NCBI GenBank assembly: GCA_035610365.1
Contig: CM069439.1
Location: 3,410,001 to 3,474,000, forward strand
Source: Aquatica leii
Lineage: Eukaryota; Arthropoda; Insecta; Coleoptera; Lampyridae
DNA: 64,000 nt
Direction of reading: 5' to 3'
A program made the position numbers and the translations under genes. A model generated the notes under the pieces. It was not told the origin of the DNA. It did not search any database and was given only the letters and a program-made list of their open reading frames with translations. Positions 47,641 to 56,974 of the stretch are shown here, piece by piece (position 1 is the stretch's first letter; each line of letters begins with the position of its first letter).

Positions 47641-48020
47641 TGGTTGGTAACTACAGACCAACACTTGAACGCCTGTTCCTCGGAAGACGACCTCCAACAT
47701 GTTTCGAACTGTGCTCCAATTCAGTTGATCTCAGCCACAACCAAGCTTGGGTACTGCCAATTTCTTAACATGACGTAACTCCATTTCTCTCTTGAGATTC
47801 CATAATGTTCCCCACAGATCTTTGTATAACGGCTTGATACGTGAGAATTTCTTAGTGACCAGATAGAAAACGAAGCGTCTGTCACCACGTAGTCCTAAAA
47901 CTTTTCCGATTGCCGGTTGCTGTCATCTAGCTGTCCAAACTTCTTTTTAAACACGAGTACAACCCCTCTGGACTGTCAAGATTCTCGCTCACGCAATGTT
48001 CCTCGGTGGTAACTCCGAAC
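47640..48020 (-). pseudogene. Macro domain (OARD1/TARG1-like) at the 3' end of the Gypsy pol
   Basis: Just after the integrase tail the minus strand shows EEHCVSENL in the pol frame, then FKKKFG in another frame. A longer frame follows with RRFVFYLVTKKFSRIKPLY, KKLAVPKLGCG, a stop, DQLNWSTVRNMLEVVF and VQVLVCSY. In this order these correspond to the blocks of the ADP-ribose hydrolase OARD1/TARG1 family: HC.SED, FK.KFG, RY.YYL.TK....KP.Y, L..P.IGCG.D.L.W..V..M...VF and a final V..Y. Two frame changes and one stop show decay. If it was once active it would bind or remove ADP-ribose. It is absent from the decayed copy at 21955-24006, which ends earlier. Confidence 0.7.
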
Positions 48021-48049
48021 CTAGCTTTTCCAGAACCTCCGTATAAGTT

Positions 48050-49185
48050 CATAAACTTCTTGAACTCCATTTCTTCGATTGGATTCCTGGTTCTGCTACT
48101 TATTACTCTGGTTTGGACCTGAACTTGCGTATTGTGGTTATCGCAAGCAAACGGGGCTAGACGATCTATGTGGACCACTTTTGGCTTGCTTCTGGGCGGT
48201 TTTCGGATGCGATATATGACGTCATTAATGCGCTGCACGGCTTCATAGGGGCCCTCCCATTGCCTTTGCAGCTTTGGCGACAAACCACGTCTCCCTTGAG
48301 GATTATACAACCAGACCATATCGCCAGGTTGAAACCCACCATTTTGCGCTTTGGCGTCATATCTTATTTTCATTCTGTCGCTGGCAATTTGTGTGTTTTT
48401 ACGGACCTTTTCATATATTTCGTCTAGCCTCTTGGTCAGCTTGCTGACGTAATCTTCTCCAGCAACTTCTTCCGGTCTTCGTCCTAATTGAAGGTCGCAT
48501 GGCAATCGTATTTCACGACCGAGCATGACACAGGATGGTGTTTGGCCTGTGCTTTCGTGAACGTATGATCGGTATGCCATTAGGAAAAGGTGCAAGTACT
48601 GATCCCAGTCTCTTTGGTGTTCGGACACTACCTTGGCTACTTGCACATTGTTCGATTCATCCGTTCAACCATGCCATCAGATTGAAGATGGAGAGGTGTC
48701 GTCCTAGTTTTCTTAATTCCCAACAGTCGGCAAACTTCTTGAAACATCCCAGACTCAAAATTGCGGCCTTGATCCGAGTGTAATTCCAACGGAACTCCAA
48801 ACCTGCAGAAAAACTGTTTTACTAATACATCTGTGACTGTAGCTGCTTCTTGATTGGGTATGGCGTAAGCCTCGGTCCATTTTGTGAAATAATCCATCGC
48901 CACCAAGATGTATTTATTTCCCAAATCGGATTCTGGGAACGCCTCTGCGATGTCAATCGCTACTCTTTCCAAAGGGCTTTCTACGTTGTATTGCTTCATG
49001 GGTGCTTTGCGCTTTTTCGCTGGACCATTTTCTGATGCGCAGACCGTGCATTTACGGCACCATTTCATGACGTCCTCTTTGCAGTTTATCCAGTAGAATC
49101 GTTCTCGCACTTTACCCAACGTCTTCTTAATGCCAAAGTATCCTCCTGATGTCCCACCGTGGAGATGCTTCAACACTTCTGACAC
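48050..49185 (-). pseudogene. Gypsy integrase region
   Basis: The frame at 48637-49185 has the zinc-binding HHCC part (LKHLHGG... CRKCTVC), then the catalytic core with ERVAIDIAEAFP, ELHSDQGRNFES and VERMNRT (the D, D and E residues). A frameshift near 48640 leads into 47927-48646, with DWDQYLHLFLMAYRSYVHES, TPSCVMLGREIRLP and the C-terminal beta-barrel-like DMVWLYNPQGRRG... VVHIDRLAPF. It normally inserts element cDNA into chromosomes. The host-like domain that follows is in the same frame as the end of this one. Confidence 0.88.
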
Positions 49186-49564
49186 CCCTGCTTTTTGGCA
49201 CTACCAAGGGTAGTCTGTTTTCCGTGCCCTCGGCACTTTTTAGGGATCGTTTAAGAAGACCGTCTTCTACTATCAAGGAGTCCCACTACGCTTTGATGTT
49301 TCTGCCCAAAGCACTCACTTCCCAGGTTGGTCGTCAGCCGCTTTCTTTCCAGTCCAGGAGTATTCTTATTTCAGGATCGTCTTATTGTTCGCGACGTAAC
49401 TGCTCAGGTTCCCACTCATCATCAACCATAGCAGTTCTCCGGAGGCATTCAACTTTTTCTTCCAGTCGCGAACAATGGCTGCAGTCCGCCGGACATGGTC
49501 TTCTGGACAAGGCGTCAGCGTTCCAATGACTGCTTCCGGCACGGTGTTCTGTGTCATAGTCATA

Positions 49565-50821
49565 CTATTGCAGTCTCTCGATCCGTCTTGCCATTTGTCT
49601 TTCCGGGTTACGGAACTGCTGTAGCCATTTTAAAGCGGCGTGGTCTGTTCTCAGTAAAAATTTTTGTCCATACAAATACTTGTAGAAATGTTCGATGGAC
49701 TTGACGACTGCTAACAGCTCCCTCCTAGTCACGCAATAATTTCTTTCTGGCCTGGACAAAACCTTTCTAAAATACGAGATAACTTTTTCTTGTCCATCTT
49801 GAACCTGCGAAAGGACCGCGCCAATGGCCGGATTGCTTGCGTCTGTATCCAAAACAAATTTTCCATCCTCTCTTGGATAACTCAAAATCGGCGAAGTGAC
49901 TAGAGCCTGTTTTAGTTGATGGAAAGAATTTTTGCAGTCTTCATTCCATCTAAATTCTGCCCTTTCTTCCGTCAATTTCGTCCAAAGTTTGGCAATATTG
50001 GCAAATCCGGGTATAAATCGTCTATAATAGGTGTACAATTCAAGGAAACTTCGGACTTGATGTTTGTCGATTGGTCTTGGCCATGCTTGCGCTGCTCGGA
50101 TTTTATCTGGGTCAGTCTTTACTCCATATCTAGATACGACGTGGCCAAGGTATTGCACTTCCTTCTTAAATACGTGACACTTCTTTGGGCTCAGTTTAAG
50201 GTTAGCCCCACGTAATCGCTGGAACACTTCCTTCAAGTTGTTCAAGTGTTCTTCAAACGACCTTCCAACCACGATCACGTCGTCCAGGTAAACCAAGCAC
50301 GTCTTCCAAGACAATCCGCGCAAGACGTTCTCCATCAAACGCTCAAACGTTGCAGAAGCGTTACACAGGCCGAAGGGCATCATAGTAAACTGCCACAAAC
50401 GAGTTCCAAACGTAAAAGCTGTTTTTTCGCGATCCTTGGGTTCTAATTCTACCTGCCAGTATCCACTCTTTAAATCTAACGTAGAAAACCACTGGGATCT
50501 TGACAGGGTGTCTAACGTATCGTCAATTCTAGGTAAAGGGTAACTGTCCTTTTTGGTCACGTCGTTTAGCTGTCTGTAGTCTACGTAAAACCTCGTTGAT
50601 CCATCCTTCTTCTTTACGAGTACCACTGGGGATGCCCATGGGCTACTTGAAGGTTCAATCACGCCTTCTCTCTCCATATCCGTAATTATTTGTTCGGCTT
50701 CTTCTCTTTTTGCCAAAGGAAGTCTGCGTGGATGTTGTCGTATCGGCCGAGCGTCTCCGGTATTAATTTTATGTTTCACCACGTTAGTTCTTCCTTTGGA
50801 ACCACTCTCCAGCGCGAACAC
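49565..50821 (-). pseudogene. Gypsy reverse transcriptase and start of RNase H
   Basis: An open frame of 418 codons contains the RT blocks YVDYRQLNDVTKKDSYPLPR, LDLKSGYWQVEL, MMPFGLCNASATFERLM and the catalytic LVYLDDVIVVG. These are followed by the connection region and the RNase H start (FVLDTDASNPAIGAVLSQ, RNYCVTRRELLAVV, RTDHAALKWL). This is the best preserved part of the element. A frameshift at about 49563 separates it from the RNase H tail at 49366-49563. Confidence 0.9.
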
Positions 50822-50957
50822 ATCTTGATACTATTGGATCAACACTTTAACCTTAGCCAGCTGGTCTTGGCTGAGGTTTTGGCATTTGGTGGTAAGAATG
50901 TCCAATAGATGTTGTGGACACATCTTCTCACAATTTGTGATACTGGCGTGCCTTGGC

Positions 50958-51695
50958 CTACCACGGTTTTCTTTTCAACGTTACAGGATCTGAGTTGATG
51001 TTTAAGATCCTTACTGGCATCGTGTTCTTTACTCGTACTAAAGTTCTGCCAACGAGTAATCCCTTTTCAACTAAGCCGCCCTCCATTGGTTCAATCGCGC
51101 GTATGTAGCCTTCCCAGAGATTTCCATCCAGACGTGCCATCACCACACTTTCCGGCCTTGCATGCAGAATCACCATTTCACTCACTAAGACTGGCACGAC
51201 TGCCTTCTCTGACGAATGAAAAGGAATTTCTTCATTGTCGACCTTCAGGACATCGTTCTTCATATCCAAATGGAACCCATACTTCTTTATCACGTCTATT
51301 CCCAGGATAACTTCTTCTGTGATGTCGGCTACCAGTACTTGATGGTCGAGTACTCCATTTCCTAAACCAATGGTTACGTTGACTTGTCTGTGAGTAGGTA
51401 TTTCTTTGCCCGTCGCCGTTCGAAGTCGTACTGTTACTGGTGATGTCTTCTCGTTTTCCAACAACTTGTGAGGACGAATGATGGTCTTCGTTGCTCCTGT
51501 GTCAACCAGTAACTGAACACTTCTTCCATTGATCTTGCCATCGAGATAAATGCTATGCAATTGCTCCATCGGCGATGCCATTTGAATTGTAATCTCCGGA
51601 GCCTGACTAGATGAGATTACTTTTTGTCTCTTTTGGTCGCCTCGTTCCAAATTTTCGAGCGCTCTTCTTACGTTTAGTACGATGCCGTCGTACAT
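50958..51695 (-). pseudogene. Gypsy aspartic protease region
   Basis: The frame carries SVQLLVDTGATKTIIRP with the catalytic DTGA, and later VLVADITEEVILGIDVIKKY, the usual second conserved block (ILG.D). It would cleave the polyprotein. The frame is open for 245 codons. Confidence 0.8.
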
Positions 51696-51900
51696 TGCCT
51701 ATTTCACCGCAGTGCAAAGTTGTCACACCTCTTTCCCGAAGTATTCGTCGCGCTATCTCCTCGATGTTTTCCAGTGTCTGCGCGAGTACTTCTGCGGCAC
51801 AGCAAAGTTTATGGCCGTCTCGTTGCGATGCTTGTTTTGCTGCTTCAAACTCCAAAGCATGCACCAAACCGTCACCCAATGTCTTCGGTCGAGCTAACCA
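51607..51900 (-). pseudogene. Gypsy gag C-terminal part
   Basis: The frame continues the capsid with ALEFEAAKQASQRDGHK and reaches a basic segment with HCGEIGNVRRHRTKRKK. This looks like a zinc knuckle (C..C.G.GH.RR.C) whose first and last cysteines are lost. It overlaps the start of the protease frame. The same segment is recognisable in the decayed copy at 22240-22460. Confidence 0.6.
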
Positions 51901-51944
51901 GAGAGTCTGCTGCGTTTCGTTGTCTCGGGGCCGTCTACAAAAGT

Positions 51945-52619
51945 TTAAATAGCCAACTGCTCCAAGAAGGAATCTGGCGCTGTAGGATACGCAAGCCGTG
52001 TTAATCTGGCGATGTCAGCCTCAAACTCTTGAAGACTTTCGGCAGCTTTTTGAACCCGACTTTTAATTTGAGCCTGGTACACTTGTTGAAGATGAGCATC
52101 GCCATATCTCATTTCTAATCGTGAAATTAAGAGTTCGTAATTCTTGTAAGTGGTCAGGAACAGTTTGCAAGATTCCAAGCGCTGCTCCGCGTAAGGACAC
52201 TATTAAAGACGTCGCTTTCTGCTTGTTGCTCCAACCATTAGCTGTAGCTGCGGCTTCAAACTGCTTGTAGTAGCTTGACCATGGAACTTTAACTTTACAT
52301 TCAGAAATTCGCAAATTTCTTCTTTTAAATTTAACATATCTGCTTAGGTTTCTTTTTGAACAATTTTGATTTGATTTTCTATACTAACTTGTATTTGCTC
52401 CTCAATATTCTTTATTTGATTTTCAATGCTCGTTCGTATTTCTTTTTTTAAATTTCTAGAATTTTCTTCCATTTTCTGGAAATTTTCGTAAAACTTTTCT
52501 TCCATTTTTCTGGAATTTTCCAACAGTTTTTCTTTAATTTTCTGTGAATTTTTGTCCATTTTTCTATTCATCGATTCGAGAATTTCAAATATTTTTGAAT
52601 CCATTTTAACTGCTTGCAA
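51945..52619 (-). pseudogene. Gypsy gag region
   Basis: The first frame (52344-52619) encodes a Lys/Glu-rich coiled coil with repeated heptads (NSRKMEEKFYENFQKMEENS). Next comes a capsid-like part in two frames (52063-52314 and 51945-52178: VPWSSYYKQFEAAATANGWS, ATSLIVSLRGAA, EFEADIARLTRLAYP). Gag forms the particle that packages the element's RNA. At least two frameshifts are present. Confidence 0.7.
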
Positions 52620-52971
52620 ACGCGTCGCGGCATAAATTTAATTATAACACGAATAAAAAATTTAAATATACTATTTTTTAAAATTCAGTTTTTGTATAAC
52701 ACACAATTTTAATAACGATCGACTTGTTAATATTAAACCACTAGTGTACAGAAACGAATTAATATCGCGATCACGCACTTATAGAAAAGAAAAAATTTAG
52801 CGAACACTATATCGAATTACCAACTGTAATATTGTCCCACGTCTGATAAGAATGAAACAATTTTTAAAACGATACGAATTTAACTTATGAGTTACTATTT
52901 ATTACGGGAGCGGTATTAAGTTAGTACTATTAATTGCACTATAAATTGCGACCGCGCACCATGACACGACT

Positions 52972-53310
52972 TGTAGCGAATTTTATTATTAAAACTAATT
53001 TATTTAAACTACTAAAAATATGTTTACTTACACTAGAAATATGTACACTTTTAAATTAACCGAACTAATTAAATCAATAATATTTAATAAAAACACTTAC
53101 ACTAATTTATATCACTTACACGATGATAAGATAAAGTCCGCGGATAGCTTCACACACTTGTTTACATTAAAGTCACGTACAAGATTATTCTCCGTATATT
53201 TATCTACATACACGTGCTAACGACTTATTTATTTAGACTTGAATAATCTTCTTACACTGCTGTCTTCGTATACGTTCTAGAAGATGGATAACAACTTCGA
53301 GAAGGCTCTT
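52972..53310 (-). repeat. 5' LTR of the Gypsy element (right copy)
   Basis: It matches the left copy from TGTAGCGAATTTTATTATTA onward, with substitutions and a deletion of about 100 bases before ACGTTCTAGAA. Its outer border lies close to the start of the hAT fragment at about 53310, so the flank and target duplication cannot be read cleanly. Confidence 0.75.
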
Positions 53311-54498
53311 GAATTTGAAAACGTTTCAATAACGTAAAAAATTTGGCTGCACCGTTGGCCAAAAAATTCCAAAATTTTGAGTTCATTTGCATTCTTATAT
53401 TGTGGTATAATATTTTAAGCAAAGTTAACATTGTTAGTAAAATTATTCAAAAACCGAACTTGGACGTTGCTCAGTGTTATAATCATTTAAATAATTGGAA
53501 TAATTTTTTGAAAGCTTATCGCTCCGATAAAGGTTTTAATGATCTATTGATTGATGCTAAAGAAATAGTATCCAGCTTAGACATAGAACCTAAATTCAAA
53601 AAACAAAGAGGTCTAAAAATAAAAAAAAACATTTTGATTATGAATGTGACGATGAACCGATTCACAACGAAACTAAAGTGAATGAGATATTCCAATTACT
53701 TTCTTCTTACTCTAATAATTTCACGTTTTATGGAATATTGATAAATTTAAAAATTAATCTGAAATCGAACAATTAGAATTATGTCAAAAAGTAGAAAATT
53801 TAGTAAACGACAAAACTGACAATGAACGAGACATAACTGCCGTGGAACTTGTTAAAGAATTGCAATATTTACAAAATTTTGATGAAAAAGTTATTACGTC
53901 TCCGGAAGAAACTTTAAATTATATAACAATTAACAACTTAGTTGATTCTTTTCCTAGTACGAGCATAATACTTCGTATTTTATTAACAATGCCGGTTTCT
54001 GTTACTACCGCAGAACGATCTTTTTCAAACATCAAAATAATAAAAAAATATTTAAGATCGGCCATGGGGTAAAACCGACTAAGTAATCCTGCTATCATTT
54101 CAATAGAAACGGACCAGCTAAAAGAATTAGACACCGAAGGTTTAATTAAACAATTTGCAAAAATTAAAGCACGGAAAGCTCGATTCACTTAGCTAAAATA
54201 TTAATAACAATACCTAATACCTGGATGTTAACCTTTAAAAGGTGACATGTTGCATTATTAAACTAATATATTGTTTTGTTTTTATTTGTCGATCAGTTTC
54301 GTCCTGTGATATATAAACGAGTATTTTTAAAGTTTTAAATATTTTTTTTATTTCTTGTGCTTTTGTATCATATACATTTGAAACTAAAATAAAAAAAATT
54401 TGAGTTGTAATACTGTTAGAATATATTTCTGTTTTCTATAATTTGGGGCGTTATTTTAAATTTGCACAAGGGCGCTAAAAGTGTTAGGCTCAGGCCTG
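53310..54498 (+). mobile_element. hAT element fragment with C-terminus and 3' terminal repeat
   Basis: The frame at 53343-53681 matches the middle part of the hAT copy at 867-1538 almost residue for residue (NFLKAYRSDKGFNDLLIDAK). The plus strand then continues to the C-terminal hAT dimerisation domain (53842-54190: MPVSVTTAERSFSNIKIIKK, then LIKQFAKIKARKARF and a stop at 54190). A TAG stop at 54070 and other changes show decay. The 3' end at about 54498 (GGCTCAGGCCTG) pairs with the 5' terminus inferred at 3689 for the other copy. The 5' half is missing, cut off at the Gypsy LTR. Confidence 0.75.
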
Positions 54499-54499
54499 A

Positions 54500-55360
54500 C
54501 TAAAAACACGAAAGAATCAAGGATAGTCTCAACATTTTGCGCATATTCTTGACATAAATAAAAGCTCATACAAATTAATTTAGTTTATATTGCACATAGA
54601 TTAAAACAAATTCAGAGTTTTTAGTTTTTAAAACCAACCATTTTTGTTAGGTACTACAGCTCTATCGTACCTTAGTGCGGTCCTGCCTAAAATCGATACA
54701 ATTTTTCAAATGCATTTTTCCAGATTAAGGTTATTTGTTTTTAAACGGTAAAAATCAGATTGAAACTATTTAAACGCTTAAATTATGAGTCATTTTGATA
54801 GGCTTTTGATTTTGTAGATTCTTATATGTTTATTTAAAAGTTATTGTGGTATATGGATAAAAATTAAGAAATTTATCGTTTTTTATTTACGCTTTTACTT
54901 ATGCAGCGGCGCTAATCTAAGCAGCGGCGTATGTTTTATGTCGACCTCTAGCGGTCACAATGGTTCAGTCGTAAGAAGATAATTTTACCTTTTGAAAGTA
55001 ACGAACGATATCTGTCAGTAAGAGTTGGGCGGTGTACTGGTAGATGCGCCCGAAAGTGCTCTAAATCCAAGCAAATCGAGAGTTTGAAAATACACCACAT
55101 AACGCGAAACGAGTAAACGAACTTAAATGTGAGTCGAAGTAAGTTCGTGTAACACTTTTCATGTTAAGAAAACGGTTATTTCTCGTCTAATTTATTTATT
55201 TTGATTATTTATTTAAATACGATTGTTATTCCGCGGGTGATTGAGAAAGGAAGTTATACGAAATTATGTTTACGATAAACAAAGTCAGTGAGAGTTTTAT
55301 GTTGCCGTAATATTTTTATTAACGAATAGTCGATTACGAATTTTAAGCCGGTGATTGGCG
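54500..55360 (+). promoter_or_regulatory. Likely promoter and 5'-untranslated region of an unidentified gene
   Basis: From about 54900 the DNA becomes less AT-rich and contains a TCAGT initiator-like word at 55015, about 350 bases before a well-placed ATG at 55361. Everything before 54900 is AT-rich without features. The assignment depends on the exon at 55361 being real. Confidence 0.35.
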
Positions 55361-55436
55361 ATGGATGAAAACGAGCAAGAATCAAAATCGCCAATTAAAC
55401 GTTTGGGCTCAACGAGAAAACTTCTAGTCTTTAACA
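55361..55436 (+). CDS. First coding exon of an unidentified gene (partial)
   Basis: ATGGATGAAAACGAGCAAG starts a 25-codon frame (MDENEQESKSPIKRLGSTRK, then LLVFN) in good start context (GGCGATGG). It ends at a consensus-like donor A|GTGAGTG at 55437. The peptide is hydrophilic and basic in its second half. I do not recognise the protein. No following exon was found up to 64000, so intron 1 would exceed 8.5 kb, which is common for insect first introns. Being this short, it could also be a chance frame. Confidence 0.4.
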
Positions 55437-56940
55437 GTGAGTGTTTCACTTAACTTTTATCAAACGGAAATTAATTTTTCAAAACTTGGCAAACGATTAA
55501 ATGTGGGATTTGTCGGTATGCGTATCTAATAATTATGCAACTGATTTATAGAAGAAACAGCTTTTGTTTTACAAGGTCATAAGACAAGAGGATCTTAGAC
55601 AGGCACTTGCACACTGTAAAAATAGGTAAACAACGCGTAATATCAATCATCAGCTGCTGTTTGTATTCGCTAAGTTTGCCGAGCGCTAAATTGACTAAAT
55701 TGGTTCTTAATTATTTTTCCGTCGAGTCAAATCAAATTTAGATTAAGACAAAAGAAAAAATAACACCCAGATGTTATTCTTCTCGAGTTACTTTTTTTCC
55801 TCGACGTTCGTATTCGAAAAGTTTGGCACAACGGTTGTATATTTAAAACTAAATAAACAAAGAGGGAAAGTGGTTTTATGCTTTTTCTCGTTTACTCGCA
55901 TATTTGCTTTTTTCATTTTTGAAGGATAACACTGTTTATTTTATAACAGAATCGATATCTATTGAAATTACTCTCGAGTGTACGTCACTCGACGTACCGC
56001 AATCTCGATGTGATTGTTCTACATCTATTATTCCAGTAGGACAATGCTTTTACCTTACCGACGTCTAAGTCCTTTTGTTTTTCGTGTGCATCGAAACTAC
56101 AACTATCGCAAAAAATCTCTTAGAATTATTTATCCACGCTTTGTCTTCTTTACCGTGACACCCACTATCTCCGTTACGAGTCATTGGAATTTACACAATA
56201 GGCTCAAAAACCCTTACAGAGAATTTAGTAAAAAACTGCACGATTGATATTGTTATATATAGAACCGCCTTAGATTTTTTTTAGGCTTTTTTATTTTTCA
56301 CTTTTGTCTAGTTAGACCTATTGTCATTTTTGACACTATCTTTTATCTAACTATACTTTTTTCGTTATTTCTTAGCTCCGACATTCTTCTTTGTGCCTCG
56401 ACTTCGTTTGTGACCGTTCATATAGTAACAAAATTTCTTTATTCCCAGCCGCACTCTACTATTGAAAATATTCACAATAATAGCATTAAATAATACAAAT
56501 CGTCGTAAAGTTAAGTTTTTAGGAAACGCAAAAAATTCGTTAATATTAAAGAAGGTGCATTGGAGAGGTTCTTGATAGAACCAACTGAGAAGTTCATTCT
56601 CTTTGATGGTCAAAATTTAACTTATAGTCAATGCTTTCTGGAGAATTTTTCAAAGCCTTCAAAATAATTGTACATAATTAGAAGGTACTTGGATTTCTTA
56701 TTTTAACTAGAGGGGAGTGATCAGTTATTAAATATTTTTGAGAAGTAGCAACGTTGTTTGACATAGAATAATAAAGTACAACATTGTACAATACAGCAGT
56801 CATCTCAGTAAAAGATTTTGGATTTGTTTTTATTTTCTTCTCTCGCTTCCGTTTTGAAGAAATCGGTCAGACAAGATGCAAAACAATTTGCGTCTAAGCC
56901 ACGCTCGCCCTCATGCCATATGTACTACATAAGAAACGAC
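55437..56940. other. Probable intron DNA before the tandem array
   Basis: AT-rich sequence with short open frames (56014-56247 +, 56365-56613 -) that show no known motif. Confidence 0.35.
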
Positions 56941-56974
56941 TTTGTTATCATCTTCTATATTGTAGATTTTGGTT

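Larger units (their letters stand above)
47049..53310 (-). mobile_element. Ty3/Gypsy LTR retrotransposon carrying a macro domain and CCCH finger
   Basis: The element runs right to left: 5' LTR (from about 53310 to 52972), gag (52619-51607), protease (51695-50958), RT/RNase H (50821-49366), integrase (49185 to about 48050), a macro-domain-like region (about 48020-47640), a CCCH zinc finger (47607-47551) and the 3' LTR (from about 47480 to 47049). The two LTRs start with the same TGTAGCGAATTTTATTATTA on the plus strand but have diverged, with one clear deletion. Frameshifts occur between gag and protease, between RT and integrase, inside the integrase near 48640 and in the macro region. This copy is old and inactive. 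The order RT-RNaseH-integrase defines it as Ty3/Gypsy. Confidence 0.88.

Noticed and set aside
49149-49529. 126-codon plus-strand frame
   Set aside because: Antisense to the RNase H/integrase linker of the Gypsy element.
52935-52972. A primer binding site beside the 5' LTR
   Set aside because: The bases next to the LTR do not begin with the usual TGG and I could not match them to a tRNA 3' end with confidence.
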